Below are positions 1 to 7,320 of a DNA stretch of 9,815 nt, in pieces. The notes under the pieces were generated by a model. It was not told the origin of the DNA. It worked only from the letters and a program-made list of their open reading frames with translations, and made no database searches. Made by a program: the position numbers and the translations under genes. Location: NCBI GenBank assembly GCA_046765875.1, contig JBKPSJ010000263.1, positions 1-9,815 on the forward strand. Reading direction: 5' to 3'. Numbering within the stretch: position 1 is the first letter of the stretch; every line of letters begins with the position of its first letter. This stretch comes from DASRHY01 sp046765875. GTDB taxonomy: Bacteria; Actinomycetota; Actinomycetes; Propionibacteriales; Kribbellaceae.

Positions 1-173
1 GCCTTGTGCAACCGGATCCACTCGCGGCGGTTCTGCGCCGAGAACAGGATCTCCAGCATCACGATCGACGACACCGCGAGGCGTCCGGTCTGCGCGAGCT
101 CGTCGACTCGGTTCGCGGCAGCCAGGTTCCGCCTGCTCTGCGTGAACGCGCTGGTGTCGAGCAGATGCGTCAT
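1..173 (-). CDS. vapC: VapC-type PIN-domain toxin (partial, N-terminal 57 residues)
   Basis: The first 57 codons of a PIN-domain ribonuclease toxin; the rest lies beyond the left edge. The protein begins MTHLLDTSAF, with the first conserved PIN acidic residue at Asp6. A second conserved acidic position is Glu41 in the stretch SSIVMLEILFS, the usual PIN helix. VapC proteins are Mg-dependent RNases that cut tRNA or rRNA and are silenced by the partner VapB. The start ATG (173-171) overlaps the antitoxin stop TGA (172-170) as ATGA, so translation is probably coupled and this start is well supported. The C-terminal catalytic Asp residues cannot be seen, so intactness of the toxin is unknown. Confidence 0.85.
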   Translation of the reverse strand, partial: MTHLLDTSAFTQSRRNLAAANRVDELAQTGRLAVSSIVMLEILFSAQNRREWIRLHK

Positions 174-475
174 TCCGTATCCGTCTCGTCCGCCAGCGCG
201 TCGAGCGCGCCGACCTGGGCGAGGAATTTGTAGTCGGTCGTGTCCATGCGTTCCCAGAACTCCGCCTTCTGGGCGTCGGTCATGCGCTCGTACTTGTCGA
301 CCGACTCGTGCAGGAACTTGCCGAGCAGGCTGAGGCCTTCGGCGCGGCGGGCCGCCGCATCCTGGAGGGCGCGGTTGACGGTGTCCTTCTTGGTCGTCGT
401 CCCGTAGTAGAGGCGTGCCTGCTCCAGGGCGTCCTCGTCGATGTCGATCATCGTGTTCGCCATAGATGTCACCAT
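170..475 (-). CDS. vapB: VapB-family antitoxin
   Basis: A 101-residue antitoxin, upstream of and overlapping the VapC toxin by 4 bases (ATGA). The N-terminal part (MANTMIDIDEDALEQARLYY, then GTTTKKDTVNRALQ) fits the short strand plus two helices of a ribbon-helix-helix-like VapB DNA-binding domain. The charged C-terminal half should wrap the toxin. In VapBC systems the antitoxin neutralises the toxin and, as a complex, represses its own promoter. The start is ambiguous. ATG 475 lies 7 nt after a TATCTA -10-like hexamer and would suit a leaderless mRNA; ATG 463 (MANTMID, 97 residues) matches the family N-terminus better and has GAGG about 13 nt upstream. The family assignment rests on sequence character and on the adjoining PIN protein. 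Confidence 0.82.
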   Translation of the reverse strand: MVTSMANTMIDIDEDALEQARLYYGTTTKKDTVNRALQDAAARRAEGLSLLGKFLHESVDKYERMTDAQKAEFWERMDTTDYKFLAQVGALDALADETDTE

Positions 476-480
476 GCCTC

Positions 481-505
481 TATAGATACGGGATTCCTAT
501 GTATA
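481..505 (-). promoter_or_regulatory. vapBC promoter with overlapping inverted repeat (candidate VapBC operator)
   Basis: An AT-rich patch in a GC-rich window. Read on the minus strand it holds TATACATA, a 9-base spacer, then TATCTATA; the arms match at 7 of 8 positions as an inverted repeat. The second arm contains a -10-like TATCTA that ends 7 nt before ATG 475. An inverted repeat overlapping the -10 is the expected place for an autoregulatory VapB-VapC complex to bind. No good -35 was found. The operator role is inferred. Confidence 0.5.
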
Positions 506-515
506 AGGATCCGCG

Positions 516-524
516 TTATCCACA
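516..524 (+). promoter_or_regulatory. Perfect DnaA-box consensus (TTATCCACA)
   Basis: The 9-mer TTATCCACA matches the strict DnaA-box consensus exactly. It sits between the gcdH-like stop (532-530) and the vapBC promoter. Only one copy was noticed, so this is not an origin. It could be a DnaA titration or regulatory site, or chance in an AT-richer gap. Confidence 0.35.
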
Positions 525-529
525 GAGAG

Positions 530-1693
<1,164 letters not shown>

Positions 1694-1699
1694 TCCGCA

Positions 1700-1705
1700 A
1701 CCGTA
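1700..1705 (-). promoter_or_regulatory. -10 element of the gcdH-like gene (leaderless promoter)
   Basis: On the minus strand TACGGT (TANNNT form) ends 6 nt before the GTG at 1693, so transcription should start at or very near the start codon. The 14-mer just before the start, GCTACGGTTGCGGA, matches the one before the DUF1707 gene at 12 of 14 positions. No convincing -35 was found. Confidence 0.5.
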
Positions 1706-1785
1706 GCGCCCCGCCTGCCCGGCCACGTCACCGTCAGCGGTGGGCACACCGCGCCGCATCGCCCTGGATGTCGGTGGGTGCTGAG

Positions 1786-1791
1786 TAGGGT
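1786..1791 (+). promoter_or_regulatory. -10 element of the AlkA-like gene (leaderless promoter)
   Basis: TAGGGT (TANNNT form) lies 6 nt upstream of the GTG at 1798. No Shine-Dalgarno sequence precedes that GTG, which supports a leaderless transcript. The -35 region is weak. Together with the gcdH-like promoter it makes the 104-base gap 1694-1797 a divergent promoter region. Confidence 0.45.
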
Positions 1792-1797
1792 CGGCGG

Positions 1798-2448
1798 GTG
1801 GATCAGGGGAGTTTCGACGCGGCCATAGGGGAGTTGGTTGCCCGGGACGAGGATCTCGCGGCGCTCGTCGAGCAGCATGGGGTTCCGGTGTTGTGGTTGC
1901 GACCGCCCGGGTTTCCGAGTCTGGTGTTATTCGTGCTCGAACAGCAGGTCTCGCTGGCTTCGGCGGCCGCGGCGTACGGGAAGATCGTCCGGCGGATCGG
2001 GGTGATGGCGCCGAAGCCGCTGCTCGCGACGACGCCCGCGGAGTTGCGGCTGGACGGGGTGTCGCGGCAGAAGGACCGGTACCTGCGGGCATTGGCGACG
2101 GCCGTCGAGACCGGTGACCTCGACCTCGACGCGTTGGAGCATATGGCGGACGACGATGTCCGCCGCGAACTCATGAAGCTCCCCGGGATAGGCCTGTGGA
2201 CAGCCGATGTGTACCTGCTCGCCTGTCTCGGCCGGCCGGATCTGTGGCCGGTTGGCGACCGGGCTCTCCAGGTCGCCGTCGCGGAGGCGCTGCGGCTGGA
2301 CGTCGTACCGGCCCGCGACGAACTCGAAGGGATCGGCGAGCGCTGGCGGCCGTACCGCTCGACCGCGGCTCGGCTGCTGTGGCACGGCTACCTCGTACGC
2401 CGCGGGCGCACGGAGACGCCGTCCGACCTCCTGGGACCGCCGGTCTAG
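1798..2448 (+). CDS. DNA-3-methyladenine glycosylase 2-like (HhH-GPD, AlkA type)
   Basis: A 216-residue base-excision-repair glycosylase of the HhH-GPD superfamily. It carries the early VLEQQVS motif near residue 45. The helix-hairpin-helix LPGIGLWTADVYLL spans about residues 128-141. The following PVGDRALQVAV segment holds the catalytic Asp at residue 154. These enzymes remove alkylated purines such as 3-methyladenine from DNA. It is shorter than E. coli AlkA (282 residues) and seems to lack that protein's N-terminal domain. There is no four-cysteine C-terminal cluster as in EndoIII or MutY. The start GTG 1798 has no ribosome site but sits just after a TAGGGT box. Its TAG stop interlocks with that of the convergent methyltransferase. 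The lesion range cannot be read from the sequence. Confidence 0.9.
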   Translation: MDQGSFDAAIGELVARDEDLAALVEQHGVPVLWLRPPGFPSLVLFVLEQQVSLASAAAAYGKIVRRIGVMAPKPLLATTPAELRLDGVSRQKDRYLRALATAVETGDLDLDALEHMADDDVRRELMKLPGIGLWTADVYLLACLGRPDLWPVGDRALQVAVAEALRLDVVPARDELEGIGERWRPYRSTAARLLWHGYLVRRGRTETPSDLLGPPV

Positions 2449-2951
2449 AGCGAGCCGGCGAACGTCAGCAGCGGCTTGGACCGCGCCGACACCAGGAAGC
2501 CGCTGCGGGCAAGTGCGCTGATCACTCGCCGCACGACGCGCTCGGACGGCCGGCGGCCTCTGGGCGCCTCGTAGCAGATGAACAAGGTCCCGCCGGGACG
2601 TAAGCAGTTCCGCAACACGCTCAGCTCGGACTCGGCCGACCCGGTCCAGAAGACGTTCACGTTCACGCAGAAGGCCTTGTCGAAGATCCGGTCCGCCGTG
2701 AAGCCGGCCAGGTCGGTGCGGACGACGGTGATCCGGTCCGCGCGGTCGGCGGTCCGTACCCGGGCGCGCGCGAGCGCGGTCGCCGAGCGGTCGATCGCGA
2801 CCAGGTGACCGCCGGATCCGATCCGGTCGGCCACCAGCGCGGCCGCGACACCGGGACCGCAGCCGATCTCGAGGATCTGCTCACCGGGCTGCGGGTCAAG
2901 CTGGTGCAGCGCCAGCCGGATCCGTTCGGGCACCTTCCCGGGACCCGGCAT
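2445..2951 (-). CDS. Class I SAM-dependent methyltransferase (small)
   Basis: A 168-residue methyltransferase of the Rossmann-like class I fold. The SAM-binding motif I ILEIGCGPG spans residues 26-34, and HLVAIDRSATAL at about 49-60 carries the acidic ribose-binding Asp54. The later strands FDKAFCVNVNVFW and LRPGGTLFICYEAP complete the fold. The start is well fixed: its ATG (2951-2949) shares one base with the TGA of the upstream DUF1707 gene (TGATG), implying translational coupling. The downstream end overlaps the stop of the convergent glycosylase gene. The substrate is unknown; the closest informal description is an Ubie/Methyltransf_11- or 25-type small-molecule methyltransferase. The longer open frame upstream is a shadow of the DUF1707 gene. 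Confidence 0.87.
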   Translation of the reverse strand: MPGPGKVPERIRLALHQLDPQPGEQILEIGCGPGVAAALVADRIGSGGHLVAIDRSATALARARVRTADRADRITVVRTDLAGFTADRIFDKAFCVNVNVFWTGSAESELSVLRNCLRPGGTLFICYEAPRGRRPSERVVRRVISALARSGFLVSARSKPLLTFAGSL

Positions 2952-3535
2952 CAGCTCGCTCCGAACGGCCACCACCAGCGGCGGCGGCGCGGGTTGCGGA
3001 CGACTACGCTGCCGTGCCGGGCATGTCCGGTGACCCGCAGCGAGGGCAGACCCGGCAGTGGCATGGTCGCCTTGTTCCGGACCGTGCCGTGGGCGCTGTA
3101 CACCTCGTCGATGTCGATGCTCCAGCCGCGCGGCACGATCATCGTCACCGAACCGTGGTTGGCATCCACCTCGACCGCGATCTCGCGATGCCGTACGAGC
3201 GCCTGGGTGAAGTCCAGCCGGATGCTGCCATGGTTCGTGTTGGCGACGATCCGTGCCGGCACCCGCCATTGACCGTTGCGCCGCTGCGCGGAGTGGCTCG
3301 TCCGCAGGGTCAGTACGTCCGACGGCCCGCCGTGACCGGCCGGGACCAGGTCCGCGGTGACCACCTCGAGCTCGTGCCTGGTCCGGCTGGCATAGACCTG
3401 GGTCAGCCGTTCGTCGAGCTCGCCGATGTCGAGCCGGCCGTCGGCGTGGGCCTCCTGGACAAGGCCCGCCGCCGCCTCGCGGTCATGATCGCTGGCGCGC
3501 TGCAGGGGCCGCTCCGGCTGCTGCTCCATGGTCAT
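2951..3535 (-). CDS. DUF1707 domain protein with C-terminal beta-repeat region
   Basis: A 194-residue protein. Residues 13-63 are the DUF1707 (SHOCT-like) domain, recognisable by RASDHDREAAAGLVQEAHADGRLDIGELDERL. The C-terminal half (about 90-180) is beta-rich and repeats a short motif: NHGS at 101 and 126, AHGT at 148, RHGS at 173. This resembles the LiaF/YvqF-type or DUF4097-like beta domains seen in actinobacterial DUF1707 proteins. The last residues are a basic-aromatic tail (RRRRWWWPFGAS) with no membrane helix. The family function is unknown; LiaF-like C-termini are tied to envelope stress. ATG 3535 lies 6 nt after TACGGT and probably opens a leaderless mRNA. The next gene is coupled by TGATG. 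The gene is divergent from dxr across about 40 bases. Confidence 0.85.
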   Translation of the reverse strand: MTMEQQPERPLQRASDHDREAAAGLVQEAHADGRLDIGELDERLTQVYASRTRHELEVVTADLVPAGHGGPSDVLTLRTSHSAQRRNGQWRVPARIVANTNHGSIRLDFTQALVRHREIAVEVDANHGSVTMIVPRGWSIDIDEVYSAHGTVRNKATMPLPGLPSLRVTGHARHGSVVVRNPRRRRWWWPFGAS

Positions 3536-3541
3536 ACCCCA

Positions 3542-3547
3542 ACCGTA
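3542..3547 (-). promoter_or_regulatory. -10 element of the DUF1707-methyltransferase operon (leaderless)
   Basis: TACGGT on the minus strand ends 6 nt before ATG 3535. The 14 bases before the start, GCTACGGTTGGGGT, are nearly the same as those before the gcdH-like gene. The gap to dxr is so short that the two divergent promoters must be packed back to back. Confidence 0.5.
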
Positions 3548-3571
3548 GCCACGAGCTGGCTCCCGGGCTGA

Positions 3572-3577
3572 AACAAT
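3572..3577 (+). promoter_or_regulatory. Candidate -10 element of the dxr operon
   Basis: AACAAT lies 7 nt upstream of GTG 3585, the distance seen for the other leaderless starts here. If this is the promoter, the ATG at 3576 would not be transcribed and Dxr would begin at GTG 3585. No good -35 is visible, so support is modest. Confidence 0.3.
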
Positions 3578-4796
3578 GGGTGCCGTGCAGCCACGTGAGG
3601 TCGTCGTACTCGGGTCGACGGGATCGATCGGGACTCAGGCTCTCGAGGTGGCCGCGCGGAACCCGGACCGGTTCCGGGTGACCGCGCTGTCCGCGGGTGG
3701 CGGCAACGTCGGGCTGCTGGCCCGGCAGGCTCTCGAGCACTCGGTCGAGGTGGTCGCGGTCGCGCGCGCCACCGTCGCCCAGGACCTGCAGCTCGCGTTC
3801 TACGCCGAGGCACAGCGGCGCGGGTACGCCAAGGGCGAGTTCGCGATCCCGAAGATCGTCACCGGCCCGGACGCCGCGACCGAGCTGGCCGCGCGCCGCT
3901 GCGACGTCGTACTGAACGGCATCACCGGCTCGGTCGGGCTGCGGCCGACGCTGGCGGCGCTGGAGGCCGGTACCACGCTGGCGCTGGCGAACAAGGAGTC
4001 GCTGGTCGTCGGCGGCCCGCTGGTGACGGCACGGGCCAAGCCGGGCCAGATCGTCCCGGTCGACTCCGAGCACAGCGCTGTCGCCCAGTGCCTGCGGGGT
4101 GGCCGGGCCGACGAGGTACGCCGGCTGCTGCTCACCGCGAGCGGCGGCCCGTTCCGCGGCCGGAGCCGGGCCGAGCTGACGGAGGTGACCGTCGAGCAGG
4201 CGCTGGCACACCCGAACTTCGCGATGGGCCCGGTCATCACCGTGAATTCGGCCACACTCGTGAACAAGGGCCTGGAGGTGATCGAGGCGCACCTGCTGTT
4301 CGGGCTGCCGATGGACCGGGTCGACGTGGTCGTGCACCCGCAGCAGATGATCCACTCGATGGTCGAGTTCACCGACGGCTCGACGATGGCGCAGGCGTCG
4401 CCACCGACCATGATCCTGCCGATCGCGCTCGGTCTGGGCTGGCCGGACCGGGTGCCGGGCGTCTCCGAGCCGGTCGACTGGACCGTGGCCTCGACATGGA
4501 CGTTCGAGCCGCTCGACGACGGCGCGTTCCCGGCGGTCCGGCTCGCGAGGGAGGTCGGTACGACGGGTGGTACCGCCCCCGCCGTGTACAACGCGGCCAA
4601 CGAGGAGTGCGTCGAGGCGTTCCGGACCGGCCGGCTGCCGTTCCTCGGCATCGTCGACACAGTGGCCCGGGTGGTGACCGAGCACCACGTACCCTCTGTA
4701 GAGGACCTTTCCATCGACGACGTACTCGCCGCAGAGGACTGGGCGCGCAGACGCGCCCGGGAGTTGACCGGCGCAGGGGAGAACGCAGCGACATGA
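3576..4796 (+). CDS. dxr: 1-deoxy-D-xylulose 5-phosphate reductoisomerase
   Basis: A 406-residue enzyme (about 398 in E. coli) that converts DXP to 2-C-methyl-D-erythritol 4-phosphate with NADPH, the committed step of the MEP isoprenoid pathway. The NADPH-binding VLGSTGSIGTQAL is near the N-terminus and NKESLV follows at 139-144. The metal ligands are visible as Asp163 and Glu165 (VDSEHSA) and Glu234 (NKGLEVIEA), matching Asp150, Glu152 and Glu231 in E. coli. The substrate-loop stretches SGGPFRG and HPNFAMGP are also present. ATG 3576 is taken as the start, but GTG 3585 (VQPREVVVLG) is a serious alternative because a -10-like AACAAT lies 7 nt before it. The stop overlaps the next ATG (ATGA), coupling dxr to the protease gene. 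Confidence 0.97.
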   Translation: MGAVQPREVVVLGSTGSIGTQALEVAARNPDRFRVTALSAGGGNVGLLARQALEHSVEVVAVARATVAQDLQLAFYAEAQRRGYAKGEFAIPKIVTGPDAATELAARRCDVVLNGITGSVGLRPTLAALEAGTTLALANKESLVVGGPLVTARAKPGQIVPVDSEHSAVAQCLRGGRADEVRRLLLTASGGPFRGRSRAELTEVTVEQALAHPNFAMGPVITVNSATLVNKGLEVIEAHLLFGLPMDRVDVVVHPQQMIHSMVEFTDGSTMAQASPPTMILPIALGLGWPDRVPGVSEPVDWTVASTWTFEPLDDGAFPAVRLAREVGTTGGTAPAVYNAANEECVEAFRTGRLPFLGIVDTVARVVTEHHVPSVEDLSIDDVLAAEDWARRRARELTGAGENAAT

Positions 4797-6097
4797 GCAG
4801 CCTCATCTTCGTGATCGGTGTCGTGCTGTTCTTCATCGGCCTGCTCGCGTCGATCGCGCTGCACGAGGTCGGGCACATGCTGCCGGCCAAGAAGTTCGGC
4901 ATGAAGGTGAGCCAGTACTTCGTCGGCTTCGGCCGAACCGTGTGGTCCACCAAGCGCGGCGAGACCGAGTACGGGATCAAGGCGATCCCGTTCGGCGGGT
5001 TCGTGCGGATCGTCGGGATGTTCCCGCCGGCCGTGGGCTCGGCGCCCAACCAGGTACGCAGGGCGAACACCGGCCCGTTCCAGACGCTGATCGACAACGC
5101 CCGGCACGCCGAGTACGAGACCGTCGACCCGGCCGACACCCCGCGGCTGTTCTACCAGAAGCCCTGGTGGCAGAAGCTGATCGTGATGGCCGGCGGACCG
5201 CTGGTGAACATCGTGATCGCGTTCGTCCTGTTCGCCGGCGTGTTCACCATATACGGCGTCGACACCCCGACCACCACGGTGAGTTCGGTCACCGACTGCG
5301 TGATCCCGGCCTCGGACGCGGGCCGGACCTGTGCACCGGCGGACAAGGCGTCGCCTGCCAAGCAGGCCGGGCTGCAGGTGGGCGACAAGGTGATCGCGTT
5401 CAACGGCACCAAGATCAACGCCTGGTCCGACCTGACCCCGCTGATCCGGCAGAACGGCGACAAACCGGCCACGATCGTGGTCGAGCGCAACGGGGTGGAG
5501 ATCACCCTGAAGACGCGCACGATCATCAACCAGGTCTACGACACCCAGAACCCGGACAAGATCATCTCGGTCGGGTTCCTCGGCGTCTCGCCCGAGCAGG
5601 TGCCGGTCCGGCAGAACGCCGGCTTCGTCGTCGACAAGATGGGCGAGCTCACCGTGGCCACGGTCAAGGCGCTCGGGTCGTTCCCGGGCAAGCTGGTCGG
5701 CGTCGCCCAGTCCATCGCCGGCGGCCAGCGGGACCAGGACAGCCCGATGAGCGTCGTCGGCGCGAGCCGCGCCGCGGGCGAGCTGGCGACGTACTCGGAC
5801 TGGACCGTCGGCAAGCGGATCGCCGTACTGATCTCGCTGCTGGCGTCGGTGAACCTGTTCCTGGCGTTGTTCAACTTCATCCCGCTGCTGCCGCTGGACG
5901 GCGGGCACATCGCCGGTGCGCTCTGGGAGGCGATCAAGCGCGGCTTCGCCAAACTGTTCCACCGGCCCGATCCCGGGTACGTCGACGTGGCGAGGCTGTT
6001 GCCACTGGCCTATGTCGCGGCCAGCTTCATCGTCGTGATGGGCGTACTGCTGGTCGTGGCAGACATCGTGAACCCGATCAAGATCTTCAACGGATAG
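4793..6097 (+). CDS. Site-2 intramembrane zinc metalloprotease (M50, Rip1/RseP family)
   Basis: A 434-residue polytopic membrane protease. The first membrane helix carries the zinc motif HEVGH (residues 24-28, Glu25 catalytic). Next come the membrane-associated loops GMKVSQYFVGFG and IPFGGFVRIVGM, then a second helix at about 128-153. An external PDZ domain (about 165-260, with KQAGLQVGDKVIAFNGTKI) follows. The C-terminal helices include FNFIPLLPLDGGHIAG, with zinc ligand Asp369. Site-2 proteases cut membrane-bound anti-sigma factors and other single-pass proteins; the mycobacterial counterpart at this locus is Rip1, which controls envelope-stress sigma factors. Two cysteines, Cys169 and Cys180, lie in the external part and could form a disulfide. 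The start overlaps the dxr stop as ATGA. No anti-sigma substrate is encoded nearby. Confidence 0.95.
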   Translation: MSSLIFVIGVVLFFIGLLASIALHEVGHMLPAKKFGMKVSQYFVGFGRTVWSTKRGETEYGIKAIPFGGFVRIVGMFPPAVGSAPNQVRRANTGPFQTLIDNARHAEYETVDPADTPRLFYQKPWWQKLIVMAGGPLVNIVIAFVLFAGVFTIYGVDTPTTTVSSVTDCVIPASDAGRTCAPADKASPAKQAGLQVGDKVIAFNGTKINAWSDLTPLIRQNGDKPATIVVERNGVEITLKTRTIINQVYDTQNPDKIISVGFLGVSPEQVPVRQNAGFVVDKMGELTVATVKALGSFPGKLVGVAQSIAGGQRDQDSPMSVVGASRAAGELATYSDWTVGKRIAVLISLLASVNLFLALFNFIPLLPLDGGHIAGALWEAIKRGFAKLFHRPDPGYVDVARLLPLAYVAASFIVVMGVLLVVADIVNPIKIFNG

Positions 6098-6114
6098 ATC
6101 CGAGAAGGAGCCTG

Positions 6115-7272
6115 GTGAGCATCAACCTGGGTATTCCGTCGCTCCCGCCGCCCGTGCTGGCACCCCGCCGCAAGACCCGGCAGATCAAGGTGGGCAAGGT
6201 CCTCGTCGGCGGTGACGCGCCGATCTCGGTGCAGTCGATGACGACCACGCTGACCTCCGATGTCAACACCACGCTGCAGCAGATCGCCGAGCTGACCGCC
6301 GCGGGCTGCGACATCGTCCGGGTGGCGTGCCCGTCGCAGGACGACGCCGACGCGCTGCCGGAGATCGCCGAGCACTCGCAGATCCCGGTGATCGCCGACA
6401 TCCACTTCCAGCCGAAATACGTCTTCGCCGCGATCGAGGCCGGCTGCGCGGCGGTACGGGTCAACCCGGGCAACATCCGCAAGTTCGACGACCAGGTCAA
6501 GCAGATCGCCCAGGCCGCGAAGGACCACGGCACATCGCTCCGGATCGGAGTCAACGCCGGTTCGCTCGACAAGCGGCTGCTGGAGAAGTACGGCAAGGCC
6601 ACCCCGGAGGCACTGGTCGAGTCCGCCGTATGGGAGGCGTCGCTGTTCGAGGAGCACGACTTCCACGACTTCAAGATCTCGGTCAAGCACAATGACCCGG
6701 TCGTCATGGTGCAGGCGTACGAGATGCTGTCCGAGCGCGGCGACTGGCCGCTGCACCTCGGCGTCACCGAGGCCGGTCCGGCGTTCCAGGGCACGATCAA
6801 GTCGTCGGTCGCGTTCGGCGCGCTGCTGAGCAAGGGGATCGGCGACACGATCCGGGTCTCGCTGTCCGCACCGCCGGTCGAGGAGGTCAAGGTCGGGCTG
6901 CAGATCCTGCAGTCGCTGAACCTGCGCGAGCGCAAGCTCGAGATCGTCTCCTGCCCGTCGTGCGGCCGGGCCCAGGTCGACGTCTACAAGCTCGCCGACG
7001 AGGTGACCGCCGGACTGGAGGGCATGGAGGTGCCGCTCCGGGTCGCGGTGATGGGCTGCGTCGTCAACGGACCGGGCGAGGCCCGCGAGGCCGACCTCGG
7101 CGTTGCCTCCGGCAACGGCAAGGGCCAGATCTTCGTCAAGGGCGAGGTGATCAAGACCGTGCCTGAGTCGAAGATCGTCGAGACTCTGATCGAGGAGGCG
7201 ATGCGGATCGCCGATGAGATGGGTCAGCCCGTCGACGGCGAGACCGGCGCCCCTTCCGTCACCGTCAGCTGA
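6115..7272 (+). CDS. ispG: 4-hydroxy-3-methylbut-2-en-1-yl diphosphate synthase (IspG/GcpE)
   Basis: A 385-residue [4Fe-4S] enzyme of the MEP pathway that reductively converts methylerythritol cyclodiphosphate to HMBPP. The TIM-barrel part includes VGGDAPISVQSMTTTLTSDV, IVRVACPSQDDADALPEI, VIADIHF and VRVNPGNI. The C-terminal cluster domain has Cys280 and Cys283 (SCPSCGR), Cys315 (MGCVVNGPGEA) and the fourth ligand Glu322. This is the short bacterial form without the plant-type insert. GTG 6115 is chosen because AGAAGGAG precedes it by 4 nt and the protein then begins at the normal place. It follows the protease gene by 17 nt and so belongs to the dxr operon, placing MEP enzymes on both sides of an intramembrane protease. 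Confidence 0.97.
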   Translation: MSINLGIPSLPPPVLAPRRKTRQIKVGKVLVGGDAPISVQSMTTTLTSDVNTTLQQIAELTAAGCDIVRVACPSQDDADALPEIAEHSQIPVIADIHFQPKYVFAAIEAGCAAVRVNPGNIRKFDDQVKQIAQAAKDHGTSLRIGVNAGSLDKRLLEKYGKATPEALVESAVWEASLFEEHDFHDFKISVKHNDPVVMVQAYEMLSERGDWPLHLGVTEAGPAFQGTIKSSVAFGALLSKGIGDTIRVSLSAPPVEEVKVGLQILQSLNLRERKLEIVSCPSCGRAQVDVYKLADEVTAGLEGMEVPLRVAVMGCVVNGPGEAREADLGVASGNGKGQIFVKGEVIKTVPESKIVETLIEEAMRIADEMGQPVDGETGAPSVTVS

Positions 7273-7320
7273 CGCACCCGCGCACTACCGTCGTCGCCAA
7301 GGGCCGTCGGAGGGACGAGG

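Noticed and set aside
516..524. DnaA box as a sign of a replication origin
   Set aside because: A single box without a cluster, an AT-rich unwinding region or dnaA/dnaN/parAB neighbours does not make an origin.
1729..1742. Short inverted repeat CACCGTCAGCGGTG in the divergent promoter region
   Set aside because: Only 5-bp arms in GC-rich DNA; expected by chance and not placed over a recognisable promoter box.
1694..2092. N-terminal extension of the gcdH-like protein by about 130 residues
   Set aside because: The extra part is Pro/Arg/Ala-rich, overlaps the AlkA-like gene on the other strand, and the family length is met from GTG 1693.
3800..5962. Minus-strand open frame of 720 codons opposite dxr and the protease gene
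   Set aside because: Both genes beneath it are unmistakable, and its translation is a typical Arg/Asp/Gly-rich shadow without motifs.
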